A stretch of 64,000 bases of DNA from Geopseudomonas aromaticivorans (GCF_019097855.1 NZ_JAHRGL010000018.1:25665-89664), one strand, 5' to 3'. Counted from the stretch's first letter, positions 52,750-62,583 are shown. Notes: a model not told the origin generated them from the sequence alone. Program-made: numbers and translations.

Positions 52750-54453
52750 ATGACAACACAGGTTCGGCCCCAACCCGTCTACGACGTGATCGTCGTCGGC
52801 TCCGGCGCAGGCGCCATGTCGGCAGCGGTGGTCGCCGCCGACCAAGGACTCTCGGTGCTGGTCGTCGAGAAGAGCGACAAGTACGGCGGCACCTCGGCGA
52901 TCTCCGGCGGCGGCATCTGGATCCCCAATAACCACTACTTCGCCGAGAAGGGTGGCAAGGACAGCTACGACAAGGCGCTGACCTACCTGAAGGCCTCCAC
53001 CGACGGCAAGATCGACGAGGAGCGCCTGCGCGCCTACCTCGAGTATGCGCCGCGGATGATCCACTACCTCGAGACGCGCAGCCGCGTGCGCTACGCGGTG
53101 GCCGAGAAGTACCCGGACTACTACCAGCACCTGCCCGGCTCGCTGCCCGGCGGGCGCAGCCTCGACCCCGAGCTGTTCGACACCAGCCTGCTCGGCGACG
53201 AATACGACAACATGCGCAAGCCGTCGCCGACCACCCTGCTGATGGGCTGCATCGCCTGGACCGCGCGCCACGCGCACAAGGCCATGTCCCGCGAGTTCGG
53301 CTGGCGGCTGATGATTCTCGGCCTGATCGCGCGTTACAAGCTCGACTTCAAGTGGCGGCGCAAGACCAAGATGGACCGCCGCGCCGCCCTCGGCGCCTCG
53401 CTGATCGCCGCGCTGCGCCGCTCGCTGATGGACCGCAACGTGCCGCTGTGGCTGAACACCGACTTCCGCGAGCTGGTGGTGGAGAACGGCCGGGTGACCG
53501 GTATCGAGGTGGTGCAGGGCGGCAAGAAGATGACCCTGCAGGCGCGTCGCGGCGTGATCTTCGGCAGCGGCGGCTTCGAGCAGAACCAGGCGCTGCGCGA
53601 GAAGTACCTGCCGCAGCCGACCCGCGTCAGCTGGAGCGCCACCCCGCCGGGCAACAACACCGGCGCCGCGCTGGAGGCCGGCCAGGCCATCGGCGCCGCC
53701 ACCGACCTGCTCGACTGGGCCTGGTGGGCGCCGACCATCCACGTCCCCGGTGAGGAGAAGCCGCGCGGCGTCTTCGCCGAGCGCGCCTTCCCCGGCGCCA
53801 TCGTGGTCAATGGCCTCGGCAAGCGCTTCGTCAACGAGGCGGCGCCGTATCTGGAGTTCGTCGACGCTATGTACCGCGAGCACCAGAAGGACAGCCAGTC
53901 GATCCCGGCCTGGGTGATCTTCGACGCCCACTACCGCTTCAACTACGCCATGGGTCCGCTGATGCCGGCCCAGGTGTCGCCGGACAGCCGTCTGCGCAAG
54001 GAATGGCTGAACACCGTGTACTGGAAGGCCGACAGCCTCGACGGCCTGGCCCGGCAGATCGGCGTCGATCCCGCCGGCCTGGATGCCACCGTCAAGCGCG
54101 TCAACGAGTTCGCCCGTACCGGCGTGGACAGCGACTTCGCCCGCGGCGGCAACGTGTTCGACCGCTACTACGGCGACAGCAACGTCAAGCCCAACCCGTG
54201 CCTGGCGCCGATCGCCAAGGGGCCGTTCTACGCCATGCGCCTGGACGCCGGCGACATCGGCACCAAGGGCGGCCTGCTGACCAACGCCAACGCCCAGGTG
54301 CTGCACGAGAACGGCCAGCCGATCCCCGGCCTTTACGCCATCGGCAACACCTCGGCCTCGGTGATGGGCACCAGCTATCCCGGCGCCGGAGGCACCCTCG
54401 GCCCGGCGATGACCTTCGGCTACATCGCCGCCCGGCACATCGCCAGCGCCTGA
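52750..54453 (+). CDS. KstD-like FAD-dependent dehydrogenase 1
   Basis: A 567-residue flavoprotein of the fumarate reductase/3-ketosteroid dehydrogenase superfamily. YDVIVVGSGAGAMSAAVVAA binds FAD, VEKSDKYGGTSAISGGGIWI follows, RRGVIFGSGGFEQNQALREK is the second dinucleotide region, and GLYAIGNTSASVMGTSYPGA with GGTLGPAMTFGYIAA closes the FAD site. The SYPGAGGTLGPAMTFG end is very like 3-ketosteroid-delta-1- or delta-4-dehydrogenases. Substrate assignment to a ketosteroid is inference from family and neighbours. Forty-three bases follow the hydroxylase gene. Confidence 0.87.
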   Translation: MTTQVRPQPVYDVIVVGSGAGAMSAAVVAADQGLSVLVVEKSDKYGGTSAISGGGIWIPNNHYFAEKGGKDSYDKALTYLKASTDGKIDEERLRAYLEYAPRMIHYLETRSRVRYAVAEKYPDYYQHLPGSLPGGRSLDPELFDTSLLGDEYDNMRKPSPTTLLMGCIAWTARHAHKAMSREFGWRLMILGLIARYKLDFKWRRKTKMDRRAALGASLIAALRRSLMDRNVPLWLNTDFRELVVENGRVTGIEVVQGGKKMTLQARRGVIFGSGGFEQNQALREKYLPQPTRVSWSATPPGNNTGAALEAGQAIGAATDLLDWAWWAPTIHVPGEEKPRGVFAERAFPGAIVVNGLGKRFVNEAAPYLEFVDAMYREHQKDSQSIPAWVIFDAHYRFNYAMGPLMPAQVSPDSRLRKEWLNTVYWKADSLDGLARQIGVDPAGLDATVKRVNEFARTGVDSDFARGGNVFDRYYGDSNVKPNPCLAPIAKGPFYAMRLDAGDIGTKGGLLTNANAQVLHENGQPIPGLYAIGNTSASVMGTSYPGAGGTLGPAMTFGYIAARHIASA

Positions 54454-54464
54454 GGAGAGCGACC

Positions 54465-56168
54465 ATGAAGCCCGATGCGATTTCCACCTGCACCGACATC
54501 CAGCTGCCGCTGCAGGTGGCCGACGCCGCCAGTGTGCAGTGGGCCGACCAGTGCGACGTGCTGATTATCGGTTGGGGCGCGGCCGGCGCCTGCGCGGCGC
54601 TGGAGGCCCGCGCGAGCGGCGCCGACGTGCTGGTCGCCGACCGCTTCACCGGCGGCGGCGCCAGCGCCAAGAGCGGCGGGGTGGTCTACGCCGGCGGCGG
54701 CACCCGCCAGCAGCGCGACGCCGGCTACGCCGACACGCCCGAGGCGATGTTCGACTACCTCAAGCACGAGACCCAGGGGGTGATCGGCGACGCCACCCTG
54801 CGCCGCTTCTGTGACAGCAGCGTGGCCAACCTGGAGTGGCTGGAGGGCCACGGCGCGCGCTACGAGCACAGCATGCCGCCGGGCGGCGGCAAGACCTCGT
54901 ATCCGCCGGACGGCTACTTCCTCTACTACTCGGGCAACGAGATGGTGCCCTCGCACCGCGGCGCGCTGCCGCCGGCGCCGCGCGGCCACCGCACGGTCGG
55001 CAAGGGCCAGTGCGGCGCGGTGCTCTACAGCCACCTGCAGCGCGCCTGCCTGAAGGCCGGCGTGCGCCCGCAGCTGCAGTCCGCCGCGCGGCGCCTGGTA
55101 CTGGACGCCAGGGGCCGGGTGATCGGCGCCGAATTCTGGTGCCTGCCGCCGGGCAGCGCCGCAGCCAGGGAGCACGCCAAATTGGCGGCGCGCGCCGAGC
55201 GCCTGCAGAACTTCGCCCCGGCCTACTGCGACAGCCTGCGCCGCAAGGTCGCGCACCTCGAACAGCTGCACGCCCGGCCGCGCCTGGTGCAGGCGCGTCG
55301 CGGGGTAATCCTCAGCACCGGCGGCTTCATCTTCAACCGGGCGATGATCGGCGAACACGCGCCCAAGTACCGGCGCAACTTCAAGGTCGGCGCCACCGGC
55401 TGCGACGGCAGCGGCCTGCGCCTGGGCCTCACCGCCGGCGCGGCCAGCGACCGCCTGCAGCAGGTCTCGCCGTGGCGCTTCATCAACCCGCCGCTATGCT
55501 GGCCGAAGGGCATCGTGGTCAATACCGCCGGGCAGCGCTTCGTCAACGAGGAAGTCTACGGCGGCACCCTCGGTTATCCGCTGTGCGAGGAGCAGGGCGG
55601 CAAGGCCTGGCTGGTGCTCGACGCGCGCCTGCGCCGCCAGGCCATCAAGCAGGCGCTGTTCGGCGGCTACTGGTGGTTCCAGAGCGTGCCGGCGCTGGCG
55701 CTGATGCTGCTCAAGGTGCGCAAGGGCCGCACGGCGCGCGAGCTGGCGAACGTCACCGGCATGCGTGCCGAGCTGCTCGAGGAATCGCTGCGCGCCTACA
55801 ACGCCGCCGCGCGCGGCACCGCGCCGGACCCGGTCGGCAAGTCGGAAAGCAGCCGCCAGGTGCTCGACCAGGGGCCGTTCTACGCCTGCGACATCTCGGT
55901 GGGCAACCCGATCTTCCCGCTCGGCGCGCTGACCCTGGGCGGCCTCAAGGTCGACGAAGACAACGGCGCGGTGCTCGACGGCCAGGGCCAGGCCATTCCC
56001 GGCCTGTACGCCGCCGGGCGCACCGCCATCGGCATTCCCTCGCACCTCTACATCAGCGGCCTGTCGCTGGCCGACTGCGTGTTCTCCGGCCGCCGCGCCG
56101 GCGAAGCAGCGGCCCATGCCGGCCGAACCACGACCACCCAGGCGGCGCCGCTCGGCGCGCAGGCCTGA
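54465..56168 (+). CDS. KstD-like FAD-dependent dehydrogenase 2
   Basis: Also 567 residues but clearly divergent from the preceding enzyme. CDVLIIGWGAAGACAALEAR is the FAD-binding start, ADRFTGGGASAKSGGVVYAG follows, RRGVILSTGGFIFNRAMIGE is the second cofactor segment and GLYAAGRTAIGIPSHLYISG the C-terminal FAD loop. The different active-site end (HLYISGLSLADCVFSGRRAG) suggests another substrate or another double-bond position than its neighbour. A leader of about 27 residues precedes the Rossmann strand. It starts 11 bases after the first gene. Confidence 0.85.
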   Translation: MKPDAISTCTDIQLPLQVADAASVQWADQCDVLIIGWGAAGACAALEARASGADVLVADRFTGGGASAKSGGVVYAGGGTRQQRDAGYADTPEAMFDYLKHETQGVIGDATLRRFCDSSVANLEWLEGHGARYEHSMPPGGGKTSYPPDGYFLYYSGNEMVPSHRGALPPAPRGHRTVGKGQCGAVLYSHLQRACLKAGVRPQLQSAARRLVLDARGRVIGAEFWCLPPGSAAAREHAKLAARAERLQNFAPAYCDSLRRKVAHLEQLHARPRLVQARRGVILSTGGFIFNRAMIGEHAPKYRRNFKVGATGCDGSGLRLGLTAGAASDRLQQVSPWRFINPPLCWPKGIVVNTAGQRFVNEEVYGGTLGYPLCEEQGGKAWLVLDARLRRQAIKQALFGGYWWFQSVPALALMLLKVRKGRTARELANVTGMRAELLEESLRAYNAAARGTAPDPVGKSESSRQVLDQGPFYACDISVGNPIFPLGALTLGGLKVDEDNGAVLDGQGQAIPGLYAAGRTAIGIPSHLYISGLSLADCVFSGRRAGEAAAHAGRTTTTQAAPLGAQA

Positions 56169-56182
56169 ACGAGGAGAAGAAC

Positions 56183-56956
56183 ATGACTGGACGGGTACAG
56201 GACAAGATCGCCCTGGTCACCGGCGGCGCCAGCGGCATCGGCCGCGCCATTGTGCAGGCGCTGGTAGGCGAGGGCGCCAAGGTGTTGATCAGCGACATCG
56301 ACGCCGACGCCGGACAGGCGCTGGCCGACCAACTTAATGAAGAGCGGGGCGGCGCGGCCAGCTTCGTCCGCCACGACGCCAGCAGCGAGGCCGACTGGAA
56401 CGCGGTCGCCGAACTGCTGCGCGAGCGCTACGGCCGCCTCGACGTGCTGGTCAACAACGCCGGCATCCTGCTCAAGGGCAGCATCGAGGAAGCCAGCCTG
56501 GCCGACTGGCACAAGCTGCTGCGGGTCAACGCCGACAGCGCCTTCCTCGGCTGCCGCATGGCCGTGGCGCTGATGAAGGACAGCGGCGGCGGCTCGATCG
56601 TCAACGTCTCGTCCATCGCCGCCCTGGCCGGCCGCGACGACTACGCCGCCTACGGCGCCTCCAAGGGCGCGGTGGCGGCTCTCAACCGCGCGGTGGCGGC
56701 GCACTGCCGCCGGCAGAAGTACCGCATCCGCTGCAACTCGCTGCACCCCGACGGCGTGCTGACGCCGATGACCCGCGCCAGCTACCCGCCGGGCATCGAC
56801 CCGGCGAAGTTCACCATCGATAGCGACCCGATGAACCGCATGTGCCTGCCCGAGGACGTCGCTTGCGCCGCGCTGTACCTGGCCAGCGACGAGTCGCGCG
56901 CCATCAACGGCATGGAACTGCGCATCGACAGCGGCCAGTTCGTCATGAGTATCTGA
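56183..56956 (+). CDS. short-chain dehydrogenase/reductase
   Basis: A 257-residue classical SDR: IALVTGGASGIGRAIVQALV, DVLVNNAGILLKGSIEEASL, IVNVSSIAALAGRDDYAAYG and ASKGAVAALNRAVAAHCRRQ give the cofactor, NNAG and Ser-Tyr-Lys motifs. It is close in style to 3-beta/17-beta hydroxysteroid and cyclic-alcohol dehydrogenases. Its stop lies two bases before the next start, so coupling is strong. Probably oxidises a ring hydroxyl to a ketone before or after the KstD-like steps (inference). Confidence 0.9.
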   Translation: MTGRVQDKIALVTGGASGIGRAIVQALVGEGAKVLISDIDADAGQALADQLNEERGGAASFVRHDASSEADWNAVAELLRERYGRLDVLVNNAGILLKGSIEEASLADWHKLLRVNADSAFLGCRMAVALMKDSGGGSIVNVSSIAALAGRDDYAAYGASKGAVAALNRAVAAHCRRQKYRIRCNSLHPDGVLTPMTRASYPPGIDPAKFTIDSDPMNRMCLPEDVACAALYLASDESRAINGMELRIDSGQFVMSI

Positions 56957-56958
56957 AC

Positions 56959-57987
56959 ATGAACAATCCCGAGTACATCTCCCTGCGCGTGGCGCAGGTC
57001 ATCGAGGAAACCGCCGACGCCCGCTCGCTGGTGTTCGAGGTGCCGGCCGAACTGGCCGAGCAGTTCCGCTACAAGCCGGGCCAGTTCCTCACCCTGCGCA
57101 TCCCCCACGACGGCAGCTGGCTGCCGCGCTGCTACTCGCTGTCCAGCACGCCGCTGCTCGACGAGCCGCTGCGCGTCACCGTCAAGCGCGTCAAGGACGG
57201 CCGCGCCTCCAACTGGCTGTGCGATGTGCCGAAGGCCGGCGATTCCATCGAGGTCATGGCGCCGGCCGGGGTGTTCGTGCCGCGCAGCCTGGACGGCGAC
57301 TTCCTGCTGTTCGGCGGCGGCAGCGGCGTCACCCCGGTGCTGTCGATCCTCCGTTCCGTGCTGCACGCAGGCCAAGGCCGCGTGCTGCTGATCTACGCCA
57401 ACCGCGACGAGGCTTCGGTGATCTTCCGCGACGAGCTGAAGGCACTGGCCGCCGCCCACCCGCGCCGCCTGCAGGTGATCCACTGGCTGGACTCGGTGCA
57501 GGGCATCCCGGCGGTCGAGCAGCTCGCTGAACTGGCGCGGCCGTTCAAGCACGCCGAGGCCTTCATCTGCGGCCCCGGCCCGTTCATGGACGCCGCGGTG
57601 ACGGCACTGGCCAGCCTCGACCTGCCGGCCGCCAAGGTGCACGTCGAGCGCTTCGTCTCGCTGCCCGGCGAGGGCGAGCAGGGCGAGGCGCTGGTCAGCG
57701 AGGCGGCGGTGGCCGCGCGCCTGGAGGTCAGCCTCGACGGCGCCGAACACGCCGTCGACTGCCAACCCGGCGAGACCCTGCTCGACGCCATGCGCCGTGC
57801 CGGCGTGCGTGCGCCGCACTCCTGCCTGGTCGGCGCCTGCGCCTCGTGCATGTGCACGGTGGAGCAGGGCGAGGTCGAGCTGCTGCGCAACGAGGCGCTC
57901 GACCAGCAGGAACTGAACGAAGGCTGGACCCTGGCCTGCCAGGCCGTGGCCACCAGCGCGCACGTGCGCGTGCGCTTCCCCGACTGA
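56959..57987 (+). CDS. KshB-like ferredoxin reductase
   Basis: A 342-residue electron-transfer protein. FAD domain: [20 protein letters not shown] with [13 protein letters not shown] domain: [20 protein letters not shown] and [15 protein letters not shown] plant-type 2Fe-2S domain at the C-terminus has [11 protein letters not shown] plus a distal Cys in LACQAVA. The order FAD-NAD-FeS matches KshB and phenylacetate/alkane reductases feeding Rieske oxygenases. No oxygenase such as KshA is encoded in the window, so its partner is elsewhere. Confidence 0.9.
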   Translation: MNNPEYISLRVAQVIEETADARSLVFEVPAELAEQFRYKPGQFLTLRIPHDGSWLPRCYSLSSTPLLDEPLRVTVKRVKDGRASNWLCDVPKAGDSIEVMAPAGVFVPRSLDGDFLLFGGGSGVTPVLSILRSVLHAGQGRVLLIYANRDEASVIFRDELKALAAAHPRRLQVIHWLDSVQGIPAVEQLAELARPFKHAEAFICGPGPFMDAAVTALASLDLPAAKVHVERFVSLPGEGEQGEALVSEAAVAARLEVSLDGAEHAVDCQPGETLLDAMRRAGVRAPHSCLVGACASCMCTVEQGEVELLRNEALDQQELNEGWTLACQAVATSAHVRVRFPD

Positions 57988-57994
57988 GATACGG

Positions 57995-59605
57995 ATGGCC
58001 GAGATGACCGAGATTCCGCTGACCAATCCGGCCGCCGAGGGCGTGCCGCCGACCATTCCCGCCTTGGTGTTCGCGGCCGCGCGCCGCCATGCCGGGATCT
58101 GCGCCCTGGCCGACGGCGAGGTGCGCATCGACTACGCCGAGCTGCCTGAGCGCGTGCTGGCGGTGAGCCGCGGGCTGATCGCCGAAGGCATCCAGCCCGG
58201 CGACCGCGTCGCCGTGTGGGGGCCGAACCGCCACGACTGGATCCTCGCTGCGCTGGGCATCCACTGTGCCGGCGGCGTGCTGGTGCCGATCAACACGCGC
58301 ATGAAGGGCAACGAGGCCGCCGACATCCTCGAACGCAGCGGCACCCGCCTGCTGTTCTGCGTCGGCCAGTTTCTCGGCGTCGACTACCCGGCGATGCTCG
58401 AAGCGCACCGCCCGGACACCCTGGAGCGCGTGGTGGTGCTGCCCTGCGAGGCGACTTCGGATCATGGCGACCTGAGCTGGCAGGGCTTCCTCGCCGCCGG
58501 CGAGGCGGTCGACATGGACGAGGCTCAGGCGCGCGCCCTGACCGTGCGCCCGGACGATCTGTCCGACTTGCTGTTCACCTCCGGCACCACCGGCAAGCCC
58601 AAGGGCGTGATGAGCGCCCACGGCCAGAACTTGCGTGCCTTCGCCGAATACGTGCAGGTGATCGGCCTGCGCCCCGGCGACCGCTACCTGATCGTCAACC
58701 CGTTCTTCCACGCCTTCGGCTACAAGGCCGGCTGGCTGACCTGCCTGCTCGGCGGCGCGACCATCCTGCCGCATCCGGTGTTCGACGCCGAGGCGGTGTT
58801 CCAGCGCATCGAGCGCGACCGCATCACCGTGCTGCCCGGCCCGCCGACCCTGTACCTGTCGATGCTCGCCCACCCGAAGCTGGCGGAGTCCGACCTGTCC
58901 AGCCTGCGCATCGCCGTCACCGGCGCGGCGACCATCCCGCCGGTGCTGGTCGAGCGCATGCGCCGCGAACTGGGCTTCGCGGTGGTCACCACCGCCTACG
59001 GGCTGACCGAGTGCGGCGGCCTGGCGACCATCTGCGACCCGGCCGACGACGCCGATACCGTGGCCACCACCTGCGGCCGCGCGCTCCCCGGCACCGAGGT
59101 GCGCATCGTCGGCGAAGGCAACCGTCCGCTGCCGCCGGGCGAGGCGGGCGAGGTGTGCCTGCGCGGCTTCCACGTCATGCAGGGCTACTTCGAGAACCCG
59201 CAGGCCACCGCCGAGACCATCGACGCCGAGGGCTGGCTGCACACCGGCGACGTCGGCACGCTGGATGCGCGCGGCTACCTGCGCATCACCGACCGGCTCA
59301 AGGACATGTTCATCGTCGGCGGCTTCAACTGCTACCCGGCGGAGATCGAGGCCGGCCTGCTCGAACACCCGGCCATCGCTCAGGTCGCGGTGATCGGCGT
59401 GCCCGACGAGCGCATGGGCGAGGTCGGCTGCGCCTGCGTGGTGCTGCGCCCAGGGCAAGAGCTCGACGAACCCGGCCTGATCGCCTGGTCGCGCCAGCGC
59501 ATGGCCAACTACAAGGTGCCGCGTCTGGTGCGCTTCTTCGAGGCGCTGCCGGTGAATGCGTCGAACAAGGTGGTGAAGGGCGAGTTGCGGGTGGCGGTGG
59601 GCTGA
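57995..59605 (+). CDS. FadD3-like acyl-CoA synthetase
   Basis: A 536-residue ANL-superfamily ligase. [19 protein letters not shown] is the P-loop (A3), [15 protein letters not shown] is A5, [20 protein letters not shown] with [20 protein letters not shown] covers A7-A8, and NKVVKGELR holds the catalytic Lys. It most resembles FadD3 and related ligases for ring-derived acids such as the steroid C/D-ring propionate; fatty-acid or aromatic-acid ligase is the alternative. The start at 57995 has a weak ribosome site; 58004 is possible. Last gene of the operon. Confidence 0.88.
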   Translation: MAEMTEIPLTNPAAEGVPPTIPALVFAAARRHAGICALADGEVRIDYAELPERVLAVSRGLIAEGIQPGDRVAVWGPNRHDWILAALGIHCAGGVLVPINTRMKGNEAADILERSGTRLLFCVGQFLGVDYPAMLEAHRPDTLERVVVLPCEATSDHGDLSWQGFLAAGEAVDMDEAQARALTVRPDDLSDLLFTSGTTGKPKGVMSAHGQNLRAFAEYVQVIGLRPGDRYLIVNPFFHAFGYKAGWLTCLLGGATILPHPVFDAEAVFQRIERDRITVLPGPPTLYLSMLAHPKLAESDLSSLRIAVTGAATIPPVLVERMRRELGFAVVTTAYGLTECGGLATICDPADDADTVATTCGRALPGTEVRIVGEGNRPLPPGEAGEVCLRGFHVMQGYFENPQATAETIDAEGWLHTGDVGTLDARGYLRITDRLKDMFIVGGFNCYPAEIEAGLLEHPAIAQVAVIGVPDERMGEVGCACVVLRPGQELDEPGLIAWSRQRMANYKVPRLVRFFEALPVNASNKVVKGELRVAVG

Positions 59606-59665
59606 TTGCGGATGTGGCGACCGGGGTTGAGGCGGGGGGCTCCGGTCGTTGTTTTGCCTGTGCTA

Positions 59666-59718
59666 CTTAGGGTCGATTTCTATCGCTCTTGGCGATAACG
59701 GCAGAAATCGACCCTAAG
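59666..59718. other. nested hairpin with 16-bp perfect arms
   Basis: CTTAGGGTCGATTTCT (59666-59681) and its exact complement (59703-59718) enclose a second small stem ATCGC/GCGAT. There is no T run. It could end the catabolic operon's mRNA, protect its 3' end, or be a small palindromic element. Confidence 0.7.
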
Positions 59719-59740
59719 CAGCCAATCGGTATGCAGACAG

Positions 59741-60076
59741 TTAGTTATCGCACCCAGAAGTCTCCGGATACAGGTAGACGAGCCCCTGCTTTTCCCCCTT
59801 GGAATCCTGGTAGGTCATGGCCGCGGGAATGACCCCGCAGTAGGTCTTTGCCTTGTCGGGAATGAAGTACTCGATCTTGACCACCTTGGAAATATCCAGG
59901 GGCATTCCGTATTGGTATTGCTTGTATTCGGGGGTCTGCACATCCTTGACCCCCTTCATTACGACCAGCGGTGGCGGCGCGTCGGTCTGGGCGATGACGA
60001 CGGACGTGACGGATACAGCTGAGATCATGGTTATGGCAAGGCACAGATGCAGTGGTTTGCTTTTCAACAGCTTCAT
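59741..60076 (-). CDS. DUF2790-like small periplasmic protein
   Basis: A 111-residue exported protein with an N-terminal signal segment (LHLCLAITMISAVSVTSVV, cut near IAQ-TDA). The mature part has YQYGMPLDISKVVKIEYFIP, CGVIPAAMTYQDSKGEKQGL and a terminal SGC, the pattern of DUF2790 proteins of Pseudomonas, which have two Cys likely forming a disulfide. Function unknown. GGAGG lies before the ATG. Confidence 0.75.
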   Translation of the reverse strand: MKLLKSKPLHLCLAITMISAVSVTSVVIAQTDAPPPLVVMKGVKDVQTPEYKQYQYGMPLDISKVVKIEYFIPDKAKTYCGVIPAAMTYQDSKGEKQGLVYLYPETSGCDN

Positions 60077-60262
60077 GATATGCCTCCTGAAACAAAAGCC
60101 TGGGCTCCATCATGATTGATGCAGGGCACCTTGCTCAGAATCGGCCGTCAGGTAACCCTGCAAGAGTTCCGTCAGCCGTAACGGTAGCAGACTGACGAGC
60201 CCCTGCTTTCTTCGTCACATCCGCTCGTCATCTTCCGGTCAACTGTGGCCTGTCGCGCGCCA

Positions 60263-60455
60263 CAGTCGATGCCGAGGGCTGGTTAGCCCGGTGACGCCCG
60301 CACTCTAGCCGAGCGCGTCTATCGGGCATTCTCGGCCACCTCGAGGGCATGTCCATTGCGACGGTTCCGAGCGCTATCTGGCGGAAATCGAGGCCGGCCT
60401 GCTGCTCCCCACCTATCGTCCATGTTGCCGAGCCCGACGAGCGCATGGGGGATGC
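60263..60455 (+). pseudogene. decayed copy of acyl-CoA ligase C-terminal segment
   Basis: Bases such as CGATGCCGAGGGCTGG, GGCGGAAATCGAGGCCGGCC and CCCGACGAGCGCATGGG match in order the fadD3-like gene around 59220-59425, with stops and gaps between. Spacing is conserved (about 193 versus 205 bases). A further 17-base match to the DUF2790 gene's 3' end (GACGAGCCCCTGCTTTC) lies at 60195-60211. Confidence 0.7.
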
Positions 60456-60522
60456 GCGCCGATGAATGCTGTGTATGATCCGGACCAGCCGATTCTCGAA
60501 ACCCTCTGCAGGAAATCTGGTC

Positions 60523-62385
60523 ATGGAAGCCAACAGCCGTCCCCTGATGCGCATCTTCGAGCCCACCGTGTGCTACCAGATCCCGCTGTTCCAGCGCCCC
60601 TACGTGTGGCGGCGCGAGGGCAACTGGCAGCCGCTGTGGGATGACTTCGAGCGGCTGCTCGTCCAGGCGCTGGCCGGCCAGCGCCTGCGCCCGCACTTCC
60701 TCGGCGCGGTGGTGATCGAGCAGCTGTTCGACGCCAGCGGCTGGGTGCAGCTCAGGCAGGTCATCGACGGCCAGCAGCGCTTCACCAGCCTGCAACTGCT
60801 GCTGATCGCCCTGCGCGATCTGTGCGGCAGCCTGGGCAGTGGGCGCTACTTCGAGCGCTTCGACTCGCTGGTGTCCAACCGCGCCTCGATGGTCGACAGC
60901 CCGGAGGAGCTCTGCAAGCTGCTGCCGACCAACTTCGACCGCCCGGCCTACGCCCGCGTGCACCGCGCCGGCAGCCCCGAGGCGCTGCTGGCGCAGTTGC
61001 AGGAGGAGGGCGAGGCGGTCGACGGCGAACAGGGCATCGCCGGCGCCTACCTGTACTTCCACGCCCAGGCCAGCGCCTGGCTGGCGCAGCCGGTCGAGGA
61101 CCAGCCCCTCCTGGAGCTGGAGGACCGCCTCGAGGCGCTGTGGGCGGTGGTGCAGAAGGGGTTGCAGTTCGTGGTGATCGAACTCGGCGAGCACGACGAG
61201 GCCCAGGTGATCTTCGAGACCCTCAACGCCCGCGGCAGCCAGCTGCTGCCGGCCGACCTGATCAAGAATTTCCTGTTCCGCCGCGCCCAGGCCGAGGGCG
61301 ACGACATCGACCTGCTCTACCGCAGCTGCTGGGCGCAGTTCGACGGCGAGTTCTGGCGCGAGGAAGTCCGCCAGGGCCGCGACAGCCGGCCGCGCATCGA
61401 CATCTTCATGCGCCATTTCCTGACCCTGGCCATGCGCCGCGACATCCGCTTCGTGCACCTGTTCGACGAGTACAAGCACTACGTGCAGTACACCGACGAC
61501 TGGCGCTCGTGCCTGATCGGCGAGGCCACCAGCGCCCGCGACCACCTGGCGATGCTCGCCGGCTACGCCGAACACTTCCGTGAGTTCGCCAGCCCGGAGC
61601 CGAGCTCGCACCTGGCGCGCTTCCTCAAGCGTGTGGAAGCGCTCGACACCTCGGCCATCCACCCGCTGCTGCTGCTGTGCAGCCGGCACCTGCGCCCGCA
61701 GCGGGAAGACGAGTTCGCGGCGATTCTCGACGTGCTCGAATCCTTCCTGTTCCGCCGCATGATCTGCGGGTTGAGCAGCAAGAACTACAACCGCCCGTTC
61801 CTCGACCTGATCCGCCACCTGGAGGACACCGGCAGCATCAGCGCCCGCGCCGTCGAGCAGTTCCTGCTGGCCAGCGAAGGCGACAGCGCGCGCTTCCCGA
61901 CCGACGCCGAACTCAAGCGGGCGATCCTCGATCATCCGCTGTACCAGTGGTGGCCGCAGTACCGCGTGCGCGCCGTGCTGGAAGCCCTCGACGCCGCGCT
62001 CGGCCACGCAGAAGGCGAGGAGGGCGAGCAGCCGACCGCGCTGGCCATCGAGCACATCCTGCCGCAGAAGTGGGACGAGCACTGGCCGCTGCCGAAAACC
62101 GTGCAGAAGAGCCCGCAGGGCCGGCAGGCCTTCACCGAACAGCGCGACCGCCTCAAGCACACCCTGGGCAACCTGATCCTGGTCGCCGGCAGCCTGAATC
62201 CGGCGCTGTCCCGCTCGCCGTGGGAAGTGAAGAGGGCGGAACTGCTCAAGTACGGCCAGCCGGGTCTGAGCCGCGAGCTGCATGAGCTGGAGGACTGGGC
62301 GGAGCGGGAGATTCTGGCCAGGGGGGAGGTGCTGGCGGATGTGGCTTGTGGGGTTTGGCGGTATCCGGTGGGGGAGGTGTCGTAA
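60523..62385 (+). CDS. DUF262/DUF1524 restriction-type protein (GmrSD/SspE-like)
   Basis: A 620-residue protein. The N-terminal DUF262 domain has IPLFQRPYVWRREGNWQPLW and the NTPase motif VIDGQQRFTSLQLLLIAL; VIFETLNARGSQLLPADLIK follows. The C-terminal DUF1524 domain has an HNH-type nuclease motif, AIEHILPQKWDEHW and LKHTLGNLILVAGSLN. This domain pair is found in type IV modification-dependent restriction (GmrSD) and phosphorothioation-linked SspE. No dnd/ssp modification genes are in the window, so a type IV enzyme against modified phage DNA is more likely. AGGAAA lies before the ATG at 60523. Confidence 0.9.
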   Translation: MEANSRPLMRIFEPTVCYQIPLFQRPYVWRREGNWQPLWDDFERLLVQALAGQRLRPHFLGAVVIEQLFDASGWVQLRQVIDGQQRFTSLQLLLIALRDLCGSLGSGRYFERFDSLVSNRASMVDSPEELCKLLPTNFDRPAYARVHRAGSPEALLAQLQEEGEAVDGEQGIAGAYLYFHAQASAWLAQPVEDQPLLELEDRLEALWAVVQKGLQFVVIELGEHDEAQVIFETLNARGSQLLPADLIKNFLFRRAQAEGDDIDLLYRSCWAQFDGEFWREEVRQGRDSRPRIDIFMRHFLTLAMRRDIRFVHLFDEYKHYVQYTDDWRSCLIGEATSARDHLAMLAGYAEHFREFASPEPSSHLARFLKRVEALDTSAIHPLLLLCSRHLRPQREDEFAAILDVLESFLFRRMICGLSSKNYNRPFLDLIRHLEDTGSISARAVEQFLLASEGDSARFPTDAELKRAILDHPLYQWWPQYRVRAVLEALDAALGHAEGEEGEQPTALAIEHILPQKWDEHWPLPKTVQKSPQGRQAFTEQRDRLKHTLGNLILVAGSLNPALSRSPWEVKRAELLKYGQPGLSRELHELEDWAEREILARGEVLADVACGVWRYPVGEVS

Positions 62386-62583
62386 GACCGGCTTAAAATC
62401 CTGAATAAGCCGCGGCTGCGAAGCAGCCGTCGCGCTCCAGTCAAATGTTAGGTATCTTGTGATTTTGCTGTACTTAAAACTTGAGGCTCGGCTCTGATAC
62501 GGTCGCGTTTCAGGAGAGAGCCTGTGAGGCTTAAAGGCGTGCTACTGGCCTGCCTATAATAGGCTAGTCCAAGGACTTCACAC

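Noticed and set aside
60319-62283. 654-codon frame opposite the DUF262 gene
   Set aside because: Antisense of a gene with clear DUF262 and DUF1524 motifs; no motif of its own.
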